Source of the DNA: Bacillota bacterium
GTDB taxonomy: Bacteria > Bacillota > Clostridia > Acetivibrionales > DSM-1351
Length of the DNA: 64,000 nucleotides
Assembly: GCA_023390335.1 (NCBI GenBank)
Contig: JAEWCZ010000087.1
Span: 186,001 to 250,000, forward strand
Direction: 5' to 3'
The position numbers were made by a program, and so were the translations under genes. This document shows positions 49,267 to 59,227 of this stretch, one piece after another. The notes beneath the pieces were generated by a model. It ran no database searches. It worked only from the letters and a program-made list of their open reading frames with translations, and was not told the origin of the DNA. Within the stretch, counting starts at the first letter, position 1. The number at the start of each line of letters is the position of its first letter.

Positions 49267-51465
49267 TCACAAACTCTCAACAAAATTATCGTATATGTTG
49301 TTTCTCCTATTACTTTCCTCAGGACTAAGTTTTTGAGCATCTGCAATCTCATAACCCCCGAAAGTATCGTATAGTCTTGATAAAGGGTCAACTTCAACAA
49401 AAGTACACCATGGAAGCCAATGATACTGGCTTTGTAGAGTTTGACTCGTAAAGTTTCCGCTTTCATGTCCCAACCCCGGCATTATATAACCTATGCTTCC
49501 ATCTATATCGCTGGATTGTCTGGTATTTTTGTGAATGAATTCAGCAAAATCCAGATAATGTTCATCTCCGGTTATAACGTACAATCTGTAGTACGTGTAG
49601 GAGCAAGCCGCCATATATACATCAGCCCCTCCTCCAATCGTTATTATGCTCTGACCGCTGATGGAATACCTGTTGAAGGGATGCTTCTCCATTGGTGCAC
49701 GTACCGGGAATTTCCAAGCATAAGTCCAAGTCTCAGTATAGTCCGCAGCACCTACGGCACCCTCAAGCCATTTCTTTTCTTTTGTCAAATCATACAGAGC
49801 AAGAAACCCAAACATTGCATAGATACCTGCTTCTTTGTCCTGTATATCGGTGTTGTCACAAGTACCGCCTCTGTACTCCATGTTCATGTAAGCATTTTCA
49901 TAAGACCAGTCTCCGGCCTTTATGGCTGCATTTTTATACCCTTCGTCACCTGTCACAAGGTAAAACTCAACCAAAAAACGTATTACACTTGGGGTATTTG
50001 ACTTGGATTTCATCCTTACAGAGCTATCGGTGTTATACGCACGGTAAAAGCTGCCGTCTTCATTTTGGATACTAATAAGCCAATCAGCTGTTTTTTGGCA
50101 GAATTCTCTCCATGTAGACCTCTCAATCCCCTTCTTTTTCATATAAAGGTATGCAGTCAAAATTGCTTCAATACCGTCTGCAAGCATTCTTATATAATGG
50201 GGGTAGGGTTCAAAGGCACTTATACCGGGATTATAGCACATGTTGGGTAAGCCTGAATCCGTCATGGCTGTTCTGACCCAAAAATCAATCAAGTTTACAC
50301 CTTTATTAAAGGTCTCAGGCATGTTTTCTTTATCGCCGTATCTCAAAAGCTGATAGCCGATTCCGGGCTGCTGTCCTACAAAACCGAATTGAAAGGATAC
50401 GCAATTTATGTCCATATGAGGAAGCTGGCAGGCAAAGGGAAGTCCGTAGGAATCACCATATTGCCGTGTATACCTGTCAAGTATCTTCATACTATTATGG
50501 AAAAAGAGTTCATTATCCACTTCGAATAATTTGTCCCTTAACCTGTCATAAGTCACTCTCCAGATATCTCTCATCATAAGCTGATAGCTTCCATAGTTTC
50601 CGAAATTTACTGCAACGGAGTAATTTTGCTGGAAACCCGGTTCTACAGGGTGATTAATACGTTGAAAGGTTTTTATTCTTCCATTGTAGTCAAGTCCCCC
50701 ATAGTGGTTTACTCCGGGCATTTGTCCGTCACAGCCGGGATACACATAATCTATTGAAAGTCCGTGGGTTTTTGTTTCGATTCCCTTTCGTAACTCAAAG
50801 CCATAATACGTATAGTTCATGGTCTTATTTTGCGGTCTGCTCATACCTATTGAGCCGATTGTAAATTTGGGATCAATATTATTCTCCGATTGCATTATAT
50901 CCAAAGACCGCATAGTTACGTCCGATGCCCAGCGGGATATAGCCGCTGTTTCTCCTGATTCTATATTCTGCATGGCGAATAAAGGCAAAGCATAGTGTGT
51001 TTCCATTTGCCAAAAATATTCGCAATCCAAGTCCTTTCCAAATGCAAAATCAGGAGCAAATTGGTTTTGTCTGTACCATACACCCGGTGCAAAACAATTG
51101 TAATCACGGGTGTCATTTGATTCAGTCATTGCAAAGGATATTTTTGTTGCAAAGCCGAGGTCATCCCCAGCCTTCAACACCTTAACATTTCTACTTACCT
51201 TGAACCCAGAGCATCCTGCTTTATATACATCTGAGAAGTAAAATTCAGAGCCGGACGCAACAGTAAGTATACCCTTTGCAATTATACAATTACCGAAAAC
51301 ATCCACCTCGGTATAGGCCTTGTCATAAAATTCGTTGATAGCCATTGCTGTCTTAATAGTAACAAACATGGGGCGTTTGTTGTAATATATGGTCTTATGA
51401 TTTTTTTCAACCTCAAGACCTCCATCTATAAAAACAAGTGTGTAGTCGCCGCATACCAGCTTCAT
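49267..51465 (-). CDS. Large cytoplasmic protein, probable (alpha/alpha)6-barrel glycosidase of unknown family
   Basis: 732 residues from the ATG at 51465, with AAGGGGGA upstream. No signal peptide. The N-terminal 280 residues look like beta-sandwich; from about 330 onward, repeated helix pairs with aromatic and Trp-rich segments suggest an (alpha/alpha)6 barrel (NGELFFHN-like, YGLPFACQLPHMD, DGSFYRAYNTD, ATWTYAW-like, GHESGNFTSQ). I do not recognise the family. As the last gene of an arabinoxylan-oligosaccharide operon it is probably a glycosidase or lyase that removes a side group (such as a uronic acid or arabinose linkage) that the others cannot. Confidence 0.6.
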   Translation of the reverse strand: MKLVCGDYTLVFIDGGLEVEKNHKTIYYNKRPMFVTIKTAMAINEFYDKAYTEVDVFGNCIIAKGILTVASGSEFYFSDVYKAGCSGFKVSRNVKVLKAGDDLGFATKISFAMTESNDTRDYNCFAPGVWYRQNQFAPDFAFGKDLDCEYFWQMETHYALPLFAMQNIESGETAAISRWASDVTMRSLDIMQSENNIDPKFTIGSIGMSRPQNKTMNYTYYGFELRKGIETKTHGLSIDYVYPGCDGQMPGVNHYGGLDYNGRIKTFQRINHPVEPGFQQNYSVAVNFGNYGSYQLMMRDIWRVTYDRLRDKLFEVDNELFFHNSMKILDRYTRQYGDSYGLPFACQLPHMDINCVSFQFGFVGQQPGIGYQLLRYGDKENMPETFNKGVNLIDFWVRTAMTDSGLPNMCYNPGISAFEPYPHYIRMLADGIEAILTAYLYMKKKGIERSTWREFCQKTADWLISIQNEDGSFYRAYNTDSSVRMKSKSNTPSVIRFLVEFYLVTGDEGYKNAAIKAGDWSYENAYMNMEYRGGTCDNTDIQDKEAGIYAMFGFLALYDLTKEKKWLEGAVGAADYTETWTYAWKFPVRAPMEKHPFNRYSISGQSIITIGGGADVYMAACSYTYYRLYVITGDEHYLDFAEFIHKNTRQSSDIDGSIGYIMPGLGHESGNFTSQTLQSQYHWLPWCTFVEVDPLSRLYDTFGGYEIADAQKLSPEESNRRNNIYDNFVESL

Positions 51466-51516
51466 GGTAATTTCCCCCTTGGTATTCATATGAATTCCGG
51501 TTTCGTCATTTGTTTA

Positions 51517-52311
51517 TTATTCAGTAGCCCAAGCCAGTCCTTTATCTATGTACTCGTTCCAGAATTTCCAATCGTGAACCCCAACGTCTTCTATATAGGT
51601 GTGATCTACGTTTTCCGAAACAAGAAATTCATGCAAATCCCTGTTTTCTTTTATAAGAAAATCCTCTGTTCCGCAAGCCATGTATATCTTGGGTATATCC
51701 GCATTTCTTTGTTTAAGGTCACGAATTAGTGCCTCCGGATCTTTGTCACTTCCCAAAAGCTGGTCAAGGTCGCCAAATACTCGTCTGTAATAAGGGTAGT
51801 TTGCAACAGGGCCTTTGAAATCGGGAGTAATTCCGGCGATCTGATTGGTAATAAGTGCAGATGACAGTGCAATTATCCGGCCAAATCTTTCAGAATATTT
51901 TAAACCGTTTCTTATTGCACCGTAACCACCCATGGATAATCCTCCAATGAAGGTATCTTCTCTTTTATCAGATAAATGAAATGTCTTACGTGTATAGTCA
52001 ATCAGTTCATTTCCAATTAGCTCTCCGTAATACGTCTCAGTATCTTCGTCGTCTAAATAAAAAGAATTTTCTCCAGAGGGCATAAACACCGCTATATTGT
52101 ATTTCAGAGAAACCTCCTGTATTTTTGTGAACGTCAACCAATCCATATGATTACCTGAATACCCGTGTAAAAGGTAAATGGACTTTAAAGGTCCGTTTGA
52201 CCCTTGAGATTCCTGGCCCGGTGCCTCATATTTATCATTTGGTATCAAAGCGTTAAAACATACAGGTCTTTTCATTGTTTTAGCGAAGAAGTTTACTTGA
52301 AAAATCGCCAT
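51517..52311 (-). CDS. CE1-like esterase (acetylxylan/feruloyl or tributyrin esterase type)
   Basis: 264 residues, alpha/beta hydrolase of the esterase D/CE1 type. The oxyanion strand is IYLLHGYSGNHMDW, the nucleophile elbow FIGGLSMGGYGAIR, and the acid and histidine lie in YMACGTEDFL and VGVHDWKFW. No signal peptide, so it would act on imported oligosaccharides inside the cell, removing acetyl or feruloyl groups. It lies in tight order between GH39 and the 732-residue protein. Confidence 0.85.
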   Translation of the reverse strand: MAIFQVNFFAKTMKRPVCFNALIPNDKYEAPGQESQGSNGPLKSIYLLHGYSGNHMDWLTFTKIQEVSLKYNIAVFMPSGENSFYLDDEDTETYYGELIGNELIDYTRKTFHLSDKREDTFIGGLSMGGYGAIRNGLKYSERFGRIIALSSALITNQIAGITPDFKGPVANYPYYRRVFGDLDQLLGSDKDPEALIRDLKQRNADIPKIYMACGTEDFLIKENRDLHEFLVSENVDHTYIEDVGVHDWKFWNEYIDKGLAWATE

Positions 52312-52349
52312 AATAATTCTCCTTTTCGAAAATTTGTATTTAAATAATC

Positions 52350-53855
52350 TTAATACCCCGGAATCATACTATCATCAAGTTTATAGTAGGTGTCAGTTTC
52401 ATCTGTTACAGGAATAATTTCAAAAAAAGTCACTTCGTTTTTGCTTTGAGTAAACTCAAGAAGCAGCATATCCTCAGCGCAGCTTACCCTATCGGATATT
52501 ATCAGCGGATGTGCAGCATTTTGCAGTATTTCAACCTGCTTCTTACTTGTGAATCTAGGACGCCCCATTTGTATCCAGGTTTTCCAAGGGTTTCCGTGAA
52601 TTTCATTTACAATAGTCCTATTAATAAAGTATTCTCCTTTAGGCAAATTCAACTCCAGTGAGAAATCCTTATCAAAAGTATCACCCTTCTCCATTACCGG
52701 ATTCCATGCCGTTATTGTCACTGTACCGTCAGTTTTTCTTGTTGCTAGCATATTTTCGTCTCTGTACAATATATCCTTACCCATTTGTTCAAAAAAGCTG
52801 AACATATGGAAAGTCGGCTTTGGAATATTATTAAGTGCAACAAGACCAAACCCTCCGTGGAACTGAGCTCTTGGAACACCCGCCTCCTCAAATACATCGC
52901 TGAAGGTCCAGTATGAAAATGAATCCACAATATCTCCGGCTTCACTTATGATCCGTGCCAGATATGCAGCATTGAGACATGTATCATGAACAGGATTCAA
53001 AGGATTATAAGAGGTATTGTATTCTGTTATATGGAATGGCAGGTGTGGAAACGGTGAATCATCAATCATTTGCCTTACTAGCTTCAATTCTTTTAACATT
53101 TCTTCAGGTTCCTTGAGATCCTGATAGCACAGTTCATGTGTTTGAACTTTTGGCAAATGTGTTGCATATAAATGACGGGAGACGAAGTCAACTGGAGCAT
53201 TTTCTTTTTTACAGAACTCAAGAAAATCCTTAATCCAGTAATCGGCACCTCCGCATATAGCCGGGCCACCAACCTGCAAATCCTTATTAATTTCCTTAAT
53301 TGCCATAGCCGATACCTTATAGAGTTTAAAGTATTCTGCCTCATCGGCATCCTTCCAGAACACCTTCAAATTTGGCTCGTTCCAGACTTCAAAAGGCCAC
53401 TGTAGAACTTCTTCTATTCCATATCTACTTATAAAGTGTCTTATTATAGCTTGGATTAAATCCTTCCATTTATCATAATCCTTGGGGGGAGTTACATTTC
53501 CTTTCCAATAAAACACTTTTTGCTCTCCCGATGCAAGCTGTGATGGCATAAATCCAAGCTCAACAAAAGGTTTGAGACCCTGTTCAAGAAATGAATCGAA
53601 AACCTTGTCTATGTAAGTAAAGTTATAGAAAGGTTTCATTTCTCCGTCTATTTCATATTCTGTATAAACGGCAGTGTCATCATGGAACAGACCATGTCCT
53701 CTTATATATTTGAAATTTATTGCCTTTTGAACAAATTCAAGAGTATCCTGATATTCCTTTTGAAGAGCGATTCCCATACGTTCTGTACCTACACAGAAAT
53801 TCCAGTTATCCTTGAATGTCCCTTTTACCTTATTTGAGATCTTTATTTTGCTCAT
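52350..53855 (-). CDS. Family 39 beta-xylosidase
   Basis: 501 residues with no signal peptide. The GH39 TIM barrel starts after NWNFCVGTERMG. The acid/base glutamate is in FEVWNEPNLK (Glu 160) and the nucleophile in FHITEYNTSY (Glu 278). The C-terminal part is a beta-sandwich. It removes xylose from the non-reducing end of xylo-oligosaccharides in the cytoplasm. It is preceded by 142 bases free of genes and then a GH43 gene. Confidence 0.93.
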   Translation of the reverse strand: MSKIKISNKVKGTFKDNWNFCVGTERMGIALQKEYQDTLEFVQKAINFKYIRGHGLFHDDTAVYTEYEIDGEMKPFYNFTYIDKVFDSFLEQGLKPFVELGFMPSQLASGEQKVFYWKGNVTPPKDYDKWKDLIQAIIRHFISRYGIEEVLQWPFEVWNEPNLKVFWKDADEAEYFKLYKVSAMAIKEINKDLQVGGPAICGGADYWIKDFLEFCKKENAPVDFVSRHLYATHLPKVQTHELCYQDLKEPEEMLKELKLVRQMIDDSPFPHLPFHITEYNTSYNPLNPVHDTCLNAAYLARIISEAGDIVDSFSYWTFSDVFEEAGVPRAQFHGGFGLVALNNIPKPTFHMFSFFEQMGKDILYRDENMLATRKTDGTVTITAWNPVMEKGDTFDKDFSLELNLPKGEYFINRTIVNEIHGNPWKTWIQMGRPRFTSKKQVEILQNAAHPLIISDRVSCAEDMLLLEFTQSKNEVTFFEIIPVTDETDTYYKLDDSMIPGY

Positions 53856-53997
53856 ATAGCACTCCTTTGAATTAATGTAAAAATTTTAACGTTAGTAAGA
53901 ATAATTGCTATCCTATTCGTCAAAAATTCCCTTTTGTTTATTTTATTATAATATTCTATTTTTTTCAAAATACTTTTATACAACACCTTTATAATAG

Positions 53998-55491
53998 TTA
54001 TTCATATATGAAATTTCTGAAATCAACAAACCCTCCTGCAGTTTTCTGGGAATAATAGAATATACCTACTCGATAACCTATAAAAAGGTCAAGGGTATAG
54101 GTCATATGCAAACCACTACCCAATTTTATCCAGTTTATACTGTCTTTAGAATAATAAAAGCTTGCAATATCCCTACTGTTTTGAAAATCAAATTCAATTT
54201 TCAAAAATATGCTATTATCCATAAACAGCCTATATTCTTCCTCTATCTGTCTCCCGTCACTGCCCTTTTTAGAAACAATAATCCTTTTGAGATTATTCTC
54301 GTCGGCTCTTATTCCTATAGCTCCATAATTGCCCTGTAACGCCATAAGACCGGCATAGTCTCCTGCTTTCATTCCCTCAGCCTTAAGCTCTACTGAAAAT
54401 GCACATTTAGGGCCACTTGTTCTTTGGGTTAACGTGTTCCTTGCGGTTAAAAGATTTTTCGCCAAAGATTGAGTGCGCAATCTCAAATATCCCGGATTTT
54501 CTGTAAATGACCAACAATGCTCCTGGGGATTATGATTCCATTCCCACCTTGAATCCAGCTTATTTTCCTTATGGTTAAAACTGTCACTCGTTATTAATGG
54601 TTTGGCAGCATACTCTTTGAAAGGAATCTCAAACTCTTCCGGCACCTTTCCACTAATCCCCAATTCAGGCCAGCCATCCTCCCATGAAACAGGAAGTAAA
54701 TATGGAATTCTGCCCACCGCACCATGATCCTGAAACAAAATAGAATACCATTCCCCATCAGGTGTATCTATTAAAGCACCCTGAGCAATTCCCTGATTCT
54801 GGTACCCCATATCATCATCAAGAAGTATTTTCCTCTCATATTCACCCAGCGAATCTTTTGCTCTGTAACACACTACGCGTCTCCGACAATTACTGTCATT
54901 GGGCCATTCAATGAAAAGCAAATAATAATAACCGTATATTTTATAGGCTCTGCAGCCCTCACAACGGAGCATTATATTTTCAGAGGGAGTACTGAACAGA
55001 AGTTGATTGATTCCTCCTTCTTTTATTCCTGATAAATCATCTTTTAGTTCAACTATTTTAATGTCTCCGTTGCCATATATCAAATATGATCTGCCCTTAT
55101 CAAATAGAAAAGACATGTCATGGAAAATATCATTAATGACATAACGATCCCAACCGCTTTTTTCTATATTGTCCGTATAATAAATATAAGTCTTTTGCAA
55201 GTCATGGCACACAAAGCACGCATAGTACAAACCGTTGTAAAATTTCAGACTAGTTGCCCATTGCCCCTTGCCATATGCGTTTTTTCCATTTTCCAGTTGA
55301 TATATGTCATTATCTTCAATGGTATTAAAAACATAGGATACTAAATCCCAATGGTATAAATCCTTTGATTTTAAAATAGGAGCTCCAGGCATTACAAACA
55401 TGGTTGTAGATACCATATAATAAGTGTCACCTACACGTATAACGTCCGGGTCCGGCATATCCGCCCATATAATAGGGTTCTGAATTTTCAT
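53998..55491 (-). CDS. GH43 beta-xylosidase / alpha-L-arabinofuranosidase with C-terminal sandwich domain
   Basis: 497 residues without signal peptide. The five-bladed GH43 propeller begins NPIIWADMPDPDVIRVGDTY, with the base aspartate in PDPD (14-16), and the acid glutamate lies in MLRCEGCRAYK (about 190). A C-terminal concanavalin-like domain (about 320-497) is usual in xylosidase-type members. It acts in the cytoplasm on arabinoxylo-oligosaccharides. Whether it prefers xylose or arabinose cannot be told by eye. Confidence 0.9.
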   Translation of the reverse strand: MKIQNPIIWADMPDPDVIRVGDTYYMVSTTMFVMPGAPILKSKDLYHWDLVSYVFNTIEDNDIYQLENGKNAYGKGQWATSLKFYNGLYYACFVCHDLQKTYIYYTDNIEKSGWDRYVINDIFHDMSFLFDKGRSYLIYGNGDIKIVELKDDLSGIKEGGINQLLFSTPSENIMLRCEGCRAYKIYGYYYLLFIEWPNDSNCRRRVVCYRAKDSLGEYERKILLDDDMGYQNQGIAQGALIDTPDGEWYSILFQDHGAVGRIPYLLPVSWEDGWPELGISGKVPEEFEIPFKEYAAKPLITSDSFNHKENKLDSRWEWNHNPQEHCWSFTENPGYLRLRTQSLAKNLLTARNTLTQRTSGPKCAFSVELKAEGMKAGDYAGLMALQGNYGAIGIRADENNLKRIIVSKKGSDGRQIEEEYRLFMDNSIFLKIEFDFQNSRDIASFYYSKDSINWIKLGSGLHMTYTLDLFIGYRVGIFYYSQKTAGGFVDFRNFIYE

Positions 55492-55537
55492 GTTTAGTCC
55501 TCTTTTTTATTTGGATTTTGATTTGCGGCTTAAGACA

Positions 55538-55792
55538 TTACCACTTGTTTCCGGAAGGGTGGGGACAAATACGCAAAGCATTCATAGCCCTTGCCTTTAC
55601 AATGCACCCGCAAATCATACAAGTGATTCCATCAGTTAAATGCTTGCAGTTGTTACAGGTTTCCAATCTCTTTTCATATTGTTCCTTACTAGGCAACTGT
55701 ACTCCTGATTGAATTACCCTATTTACTTCCGTTTCAATATCATTATAACTAATGTGAATGTTTCTATGACATTTTATGCAATTATCCTTCAC
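55538..55792 (-). CDS. Small cysteine-rich (zinc-ribbon-like) protein, DUF6171 type
   Basis: 84 residues with CIKCHRNIH near the N terminus, CNNCKHL, CMICGCIVKARAMN and a final CPHPSGNKW. The eight cysteines suggest two zinc sites. The function is unknown. It sits between the GH51 and GH43 genes in the operon, so it may be carried along, or could help regulate or stabilise the enzymes. Confidence 0.75.
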   Translation of the reverse strand: MKDNCIKCHRNIHISYNDIETEVNRVIQSGVQLPSKEQYEKRLETCNNCKHLTDGITCMICGCIVKARAMNALRICPHPSGNKW

Positions 55793-55889
55793 CGCTACCC
55801 TCCTTTAACTGCTAAATATCCCGGCATTAACTAAATACTGCCGGGACATTTCAGTCTGATTATATATTGGATTGTCATTTATAATTAGT

Positions 55890-57368
55890 TTATACAATTT
55901 CTATCATTACAACGGCTTTTGAAGGTATTATACCTAATATATGGTTATTTTCAAGTCTTATACCTTCAAATTTCTTTATAGTCACGTTATTTGTTTCTTC
56001 AAATGTGTTTTTTGCATTCATAGCAGTTGAAGTAATTATTTCACCTACACTGCTCTTTGCTGTTATACCCCTCAAATCAATATCAACATCCATATCATCT
56101 GACGGGTTGAGGTTGCAAATGGTTACATGAATTTTGCCTTCTGAATCTATAGATGATGAAGCACTTAACTGAGGGACCTTTTCACCGTTATAGGTGTATT
56201 CAGGACTTTCAAAATCAAGTGAAAGCAGCTCTGCATCCTGATGTACCTTAAACATATCAAATACATGATAAGTAGGTGTCAAAATCATCTTTTTACCTTC
56301 AGTTAGAATTACTGCCTGAAGGACATTTACCATTTGTGCTATGTTTGCCATCTGAACCCTGTCGCAGTGGTTATTGAAAATATTCAGGTGTATTCCGGCA
56401 ACAAGGGCATCCCTCATGGTGTTTTGCTGGTACAGAAAACCAGGATTTGTTCCAGGTTCAACAGCAAACCACGTACCCCATTCATCAACAATCATGCCTA
56501 CTTTTTTCTCAGGATCATACTTATCCATAATATTTGAATGACGTTCCACCAATTCTTCTGTAAACAGTGCATTCTGCATTACTGAAAACCAGTGATTTTC
56601 ATCAAATTCAGTTGCTGACCCCTGCTCAGACCAATCCTTTGAAATCCTGGTATAATAATGGATACTCAGGCCATCCATCTGCTTTCCTGCTTCTCTCATA
56701 AGTACTTCGGTCCAATGATAATCATCCACCGAAGCACCCCCGGCTATTTTATAAATCTTATTTTCACCGAAGTTTCTTACATACGTTGCATACCTTTTAT
56801 ATTGATCTGCGTAAAACTCAGCTGTCATGTTTCCGCCGCAGCCCCAATTTTCATTACCAACACCGAAGTACTTAACCCTCCAGGGATTCTCCTTGCCGTT
56901 TGCCCTTCTTAAATCAGCCATAGGAGATTTTCCGTCAAAAGTCATATATTCAACCCACTGCTGCATTTCATGTACTGTACCGCTTCCCACATTACCACAT
57001 ATATACGGTTCTGCCCCAAGCATTTCACATAGCTCAAGAAATTCATGAGTTCCAAAATGATTATTTTCTACAACACCGCCCCAATGAGTGTTTACCATGC
57101 AAGGTCTGTTTTCTTTAGGTCCTATTCCGTCAACCCAATGGTATTCATCTGCGAAACATCCACCGGGCCATCTTAAAACGGGTATCTTCATTTTTTTAAG
57201 TGCTTCAACAACATCTGTACGGAAGCCGTTTATGTTTGGTATTTCAGAGTCCTCGCCAACCCACAATCCCTCGTATATGCACCTTCCCAAATGTTCAGAA
57301 AAGTGTCCGAATATGTTTCTATTTATTCTGCCTTTTTTTATATCGGCATTTAATACGATTTTTACCAT
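55890..57368 (-). CDS. abfA: Family 51 alpha-L-arabinofuranosidase
   Basis: 492 residues, cytoplasmic. The start INRNIFGHFSEHLGRCIYEG is typical of GH51. The acid/base glutamate is in GVGNENWGCG (Glu 173) and the nucleophile in VDEWGTWF (Glu 296). It releases terminal arabinofuranose from arabinoxylan or arabinan oligosaccharides. Operon position 37 bases after the preceding GH43 gene. Confidence 0.94.
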   Translation of the reverse strand: MVKIVLNADIKKGRINRNIFGHFSEHLGRCIYEGLWVGEDSEIPNINGFRTDVVEALKKMKIPVLRWPGGCFADEYHWVDGIGPKENRPCMVNTHWGGVVENNHFGTHEFLELCEMLGAEPYICGNVGSGTVHEMQQWVEYMTFDGKSPMADLRRANGKENPWRVKYFGVGNENWGCGGNMTAEFYADQYKRYATYVRNFGENKIYKIAGGASVDDYHWTEVLMREAGKQMDGLSIHYYTRISKDWSEQGSATEFDENHWFSVMQNALFTEELVERHSNIMDKYDPEKKVGMIVDEWGTWFAVEPGTNPGFLYQQNTMRDALVAGIHLNIFNNHCDRVQMANIAQMVNVLQAVILTEGKKMILTPTYHVFDMFKVHQDAELLSLDFESPEYTYNGEKVPQLSASSSIDSEGKIHVTICNLNPSDDMDVDIDLRGITAKSSVGEIITSTAMNAKNTFEETNNVTIKKFEGIRLENNHILGIIPSKAVVMIEIV

Positions 57369-57406
57369 TTTATTTTTCTCCTTAGACCGAAACAGTTATA
57401 TTAGTA

Positions 57407-59200
57407 TTATTTTACCACTAAATTAGTTTTTACGTTTCTTAAAACAGGGTCTAAATTTCTTTCTTCGGTAAGGTCGAGTACAGGATATCCGTCTATATCA
57501 AAATGAACACGACGCAGGCCTGAGCTCCTTGGTGCCTCTATTCCAGGTCTTGCATGATATGCATTCCAAACTACACCTTCTTCATCTGTAACATATGAAT
57601 TATGTCCGGGTCCGAACTCTCCCGGGACACTCCTGCTGGTTAGCAACGGATAGTTACCTTTTGTCCAGCTTTTGGTGTCAAGAATATCGGAGCCATGCTC
57701 TGCCGTCAACAATCCTACTACATAGGTAGAATCGACGAGAGCACTGGAAAAAGTAAGAAATAGTTTTTTATCCGTTATTATTGCATACGGCCCTTCATCA
57801 ACGAAAACATGATTGTTTGCCCAACCATAATCAGGTTTTGTTAAAACAACCGGATCAGAAATTAATTTCCAAGGTTCCTCTGGATTGATTTTAGCAATAT
57901 ATATCCACGCTCCCAAATCAACTGGAACAAACTGTCTTTCCGACCACGCAACATAGTATTCGCCGTTCCAGGGGATAACAGTCATATCAAGAGAAATAAC
58001 TTTTCCTGATTCACACAAAAATGTCCCATCCCTTTTCAAAACACGTTGAGGCATGGACCAGTCTTCTTTTATTGATGGATTTCCGCCCCTTTTAAGTTTC
58101 ATAACATGTGATTCAATAAAGAAAAACTCACTAGATGTGGCAGCATGAAAAATATACAGGTCTTCTCCTATTTCATGAAATTCAGGAGCCCAAAGGAAAC
58201 CTTTAATATGATCATAAGTATACGCATCCAGCAGTAATTTTTCCTCTGCATTTAGTAAATCAGGTATTGAATCCGCTTCTCTGATATATAATGAATTATT
58301 TCCGTCAGCGTCATTTGTAGCAATAAAGTAATATTTGTCCTTCCATTTTTTAATACAAGGGTCGGCTCTGTTTACAGCTATAGGAAATTTAAAATGCTCC
58401 TGATGAACAGTGCCGGTGATTTCATATTTACCCGGCTTACTCCAATCGATACCGGTAGTATCCCAATCAATTGTTTTGAAAGCAGTAGTTCCATCATTAT
58501 ACAATGCTTTTGCTTTTATGGCTTTAAGTTCTTCAAATGAACTTACCGTAACCTTTTCCGGTACTTCTATTCCAATATTTAATGGTGTTGATAGTCTACA
58601 TTTAAGCCTGTTTCCAATTTTGTTAGAAACAGGAATGACATTGCGAGGATTTATTCCTTCGATATTCGTAATAATATTCTGTAATTTAACAGGTTCAATA
58701 GCAACAGGCGCAGAACTTATTTCCAGCAAATGAAGGTCTGCTGCTTCTGCTTGAAACCATTTTTCTTCTTCACTCCAGCAAATCTTGTATATTCCTTTAG
58801 TTTTATCAAAGCTGCATACAACATCCTGAATAAAGTTGTCCGAATGAAGGTTAATTAATCCCACTTCAGTATATTGTATAAAGTCCTTAGTTTGAAAAAA
58901 TAAAATTTTACCTTTACTTTCCAGATCATTTTCACCTTCAGCCTCAGTACGAATGGCAACGATTCCATAAGAATCGTCTGCCAATTTAAAAATGTACGGG
59001 TTCTTCAGGCTCTTCGCATTCATTGTCTTATTTTCATTATCCGTTGCTTTGGCGAACAGAACTCCAGAATTATGATTTAACTCTTCAAAGTTCTGTTCGT
59101 CTTCACTATATGCCAAATGCATACTGTAAGCAAGCTTTCTGGAATATACCATCTCATCCTGTGGTTCCCTTGTATAGCACAAGAGATATTTTTCCTTCAT
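57407..59200 (-). CDS. GH43-type enzyme with N-terminal region and Ig-like linker domain
   Basis: 597 residues from the ATG at 59200, with GAGAGG about 11 bases upstream; a GTG four codons earlier is a possible start. Residues 1-190 look like a partial beta-propeller (YREPQDEM-like, KNPYIFKLADDSYGI). Residues 225-285 form an Ig-like domain (VSSFEELKAIKAKAL, WSKPGKYEITGTV). The GH43 catalytic part follows, with VNRADPCIKKWKDKYYF carrying the base aspartate, and GFLWAPEFHEIG. No signal peptide. Likely an arabinofuranosidase or xylosidase acting on imported sugars. Confidence 0.82.
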   Translation of the reverse strand: MKEKYLLCYTREPQDEMVYSRKLAYSMHLAYSEDEQNFEELNHNSGVLFAKATDNENKTMNAKSLKNPYIFKLADDSYGIVAIRTEAEGENDLESKGKILFFQTKDFIQYTEVGLINLHSDNFIQDVVCSFDKTKGIYKICWSEEEKWFQAEAADLHLLEISSAPVAIEPVKLQNIITNIEGINPRNVIPVSNKIGNRLKCRLSTPLNIGIEVPEKVTVSSFEELKAIKAKALYNDGTTAFKTIDWDTTGIDWSKPGKYEITGTVHQEHFKFPIAVNRADPCIKKWKDKYYFIATNDADGNNSLYIREADSIPDLLNAEEKLLLDAYTYDHIKGFLWAPEFHEIGEDLYIFHAATSSEFFFIESHVMKLKRGGNPSIKEDWSMPQRVLKRDGTFLCESGKVISLDMTVIPWNGEYYVAWSERQFVPVDLGAWIYIAKINPEEPWKLISDPVVLTKPDYGWANNHVFVDEGPYAIITDKKLFLTFSSALVDSTYVVGLLTAEHGSDILDTKSWTKGNYPLLTSRSVPGEFGPGHNSYVTDEEGVVWNAYHARPGIEAPRSSGLRRVHFDIDGYPVLDLTEERNLDPVLRNVKTNLVVK

Positions 59201-59227
59201 TAAGACTATCACCTCTCAATTTTTGAT

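Noticed and set aside
53931..53940. CTTTTGTTTA, the same 10-mer as in the arabinoxylan promoter region (62967-62976), in the gap before GH39
   Set aside because: A 10-base match in AT-rich DNA is likely by chance, and no convincing promoter accompanies it.
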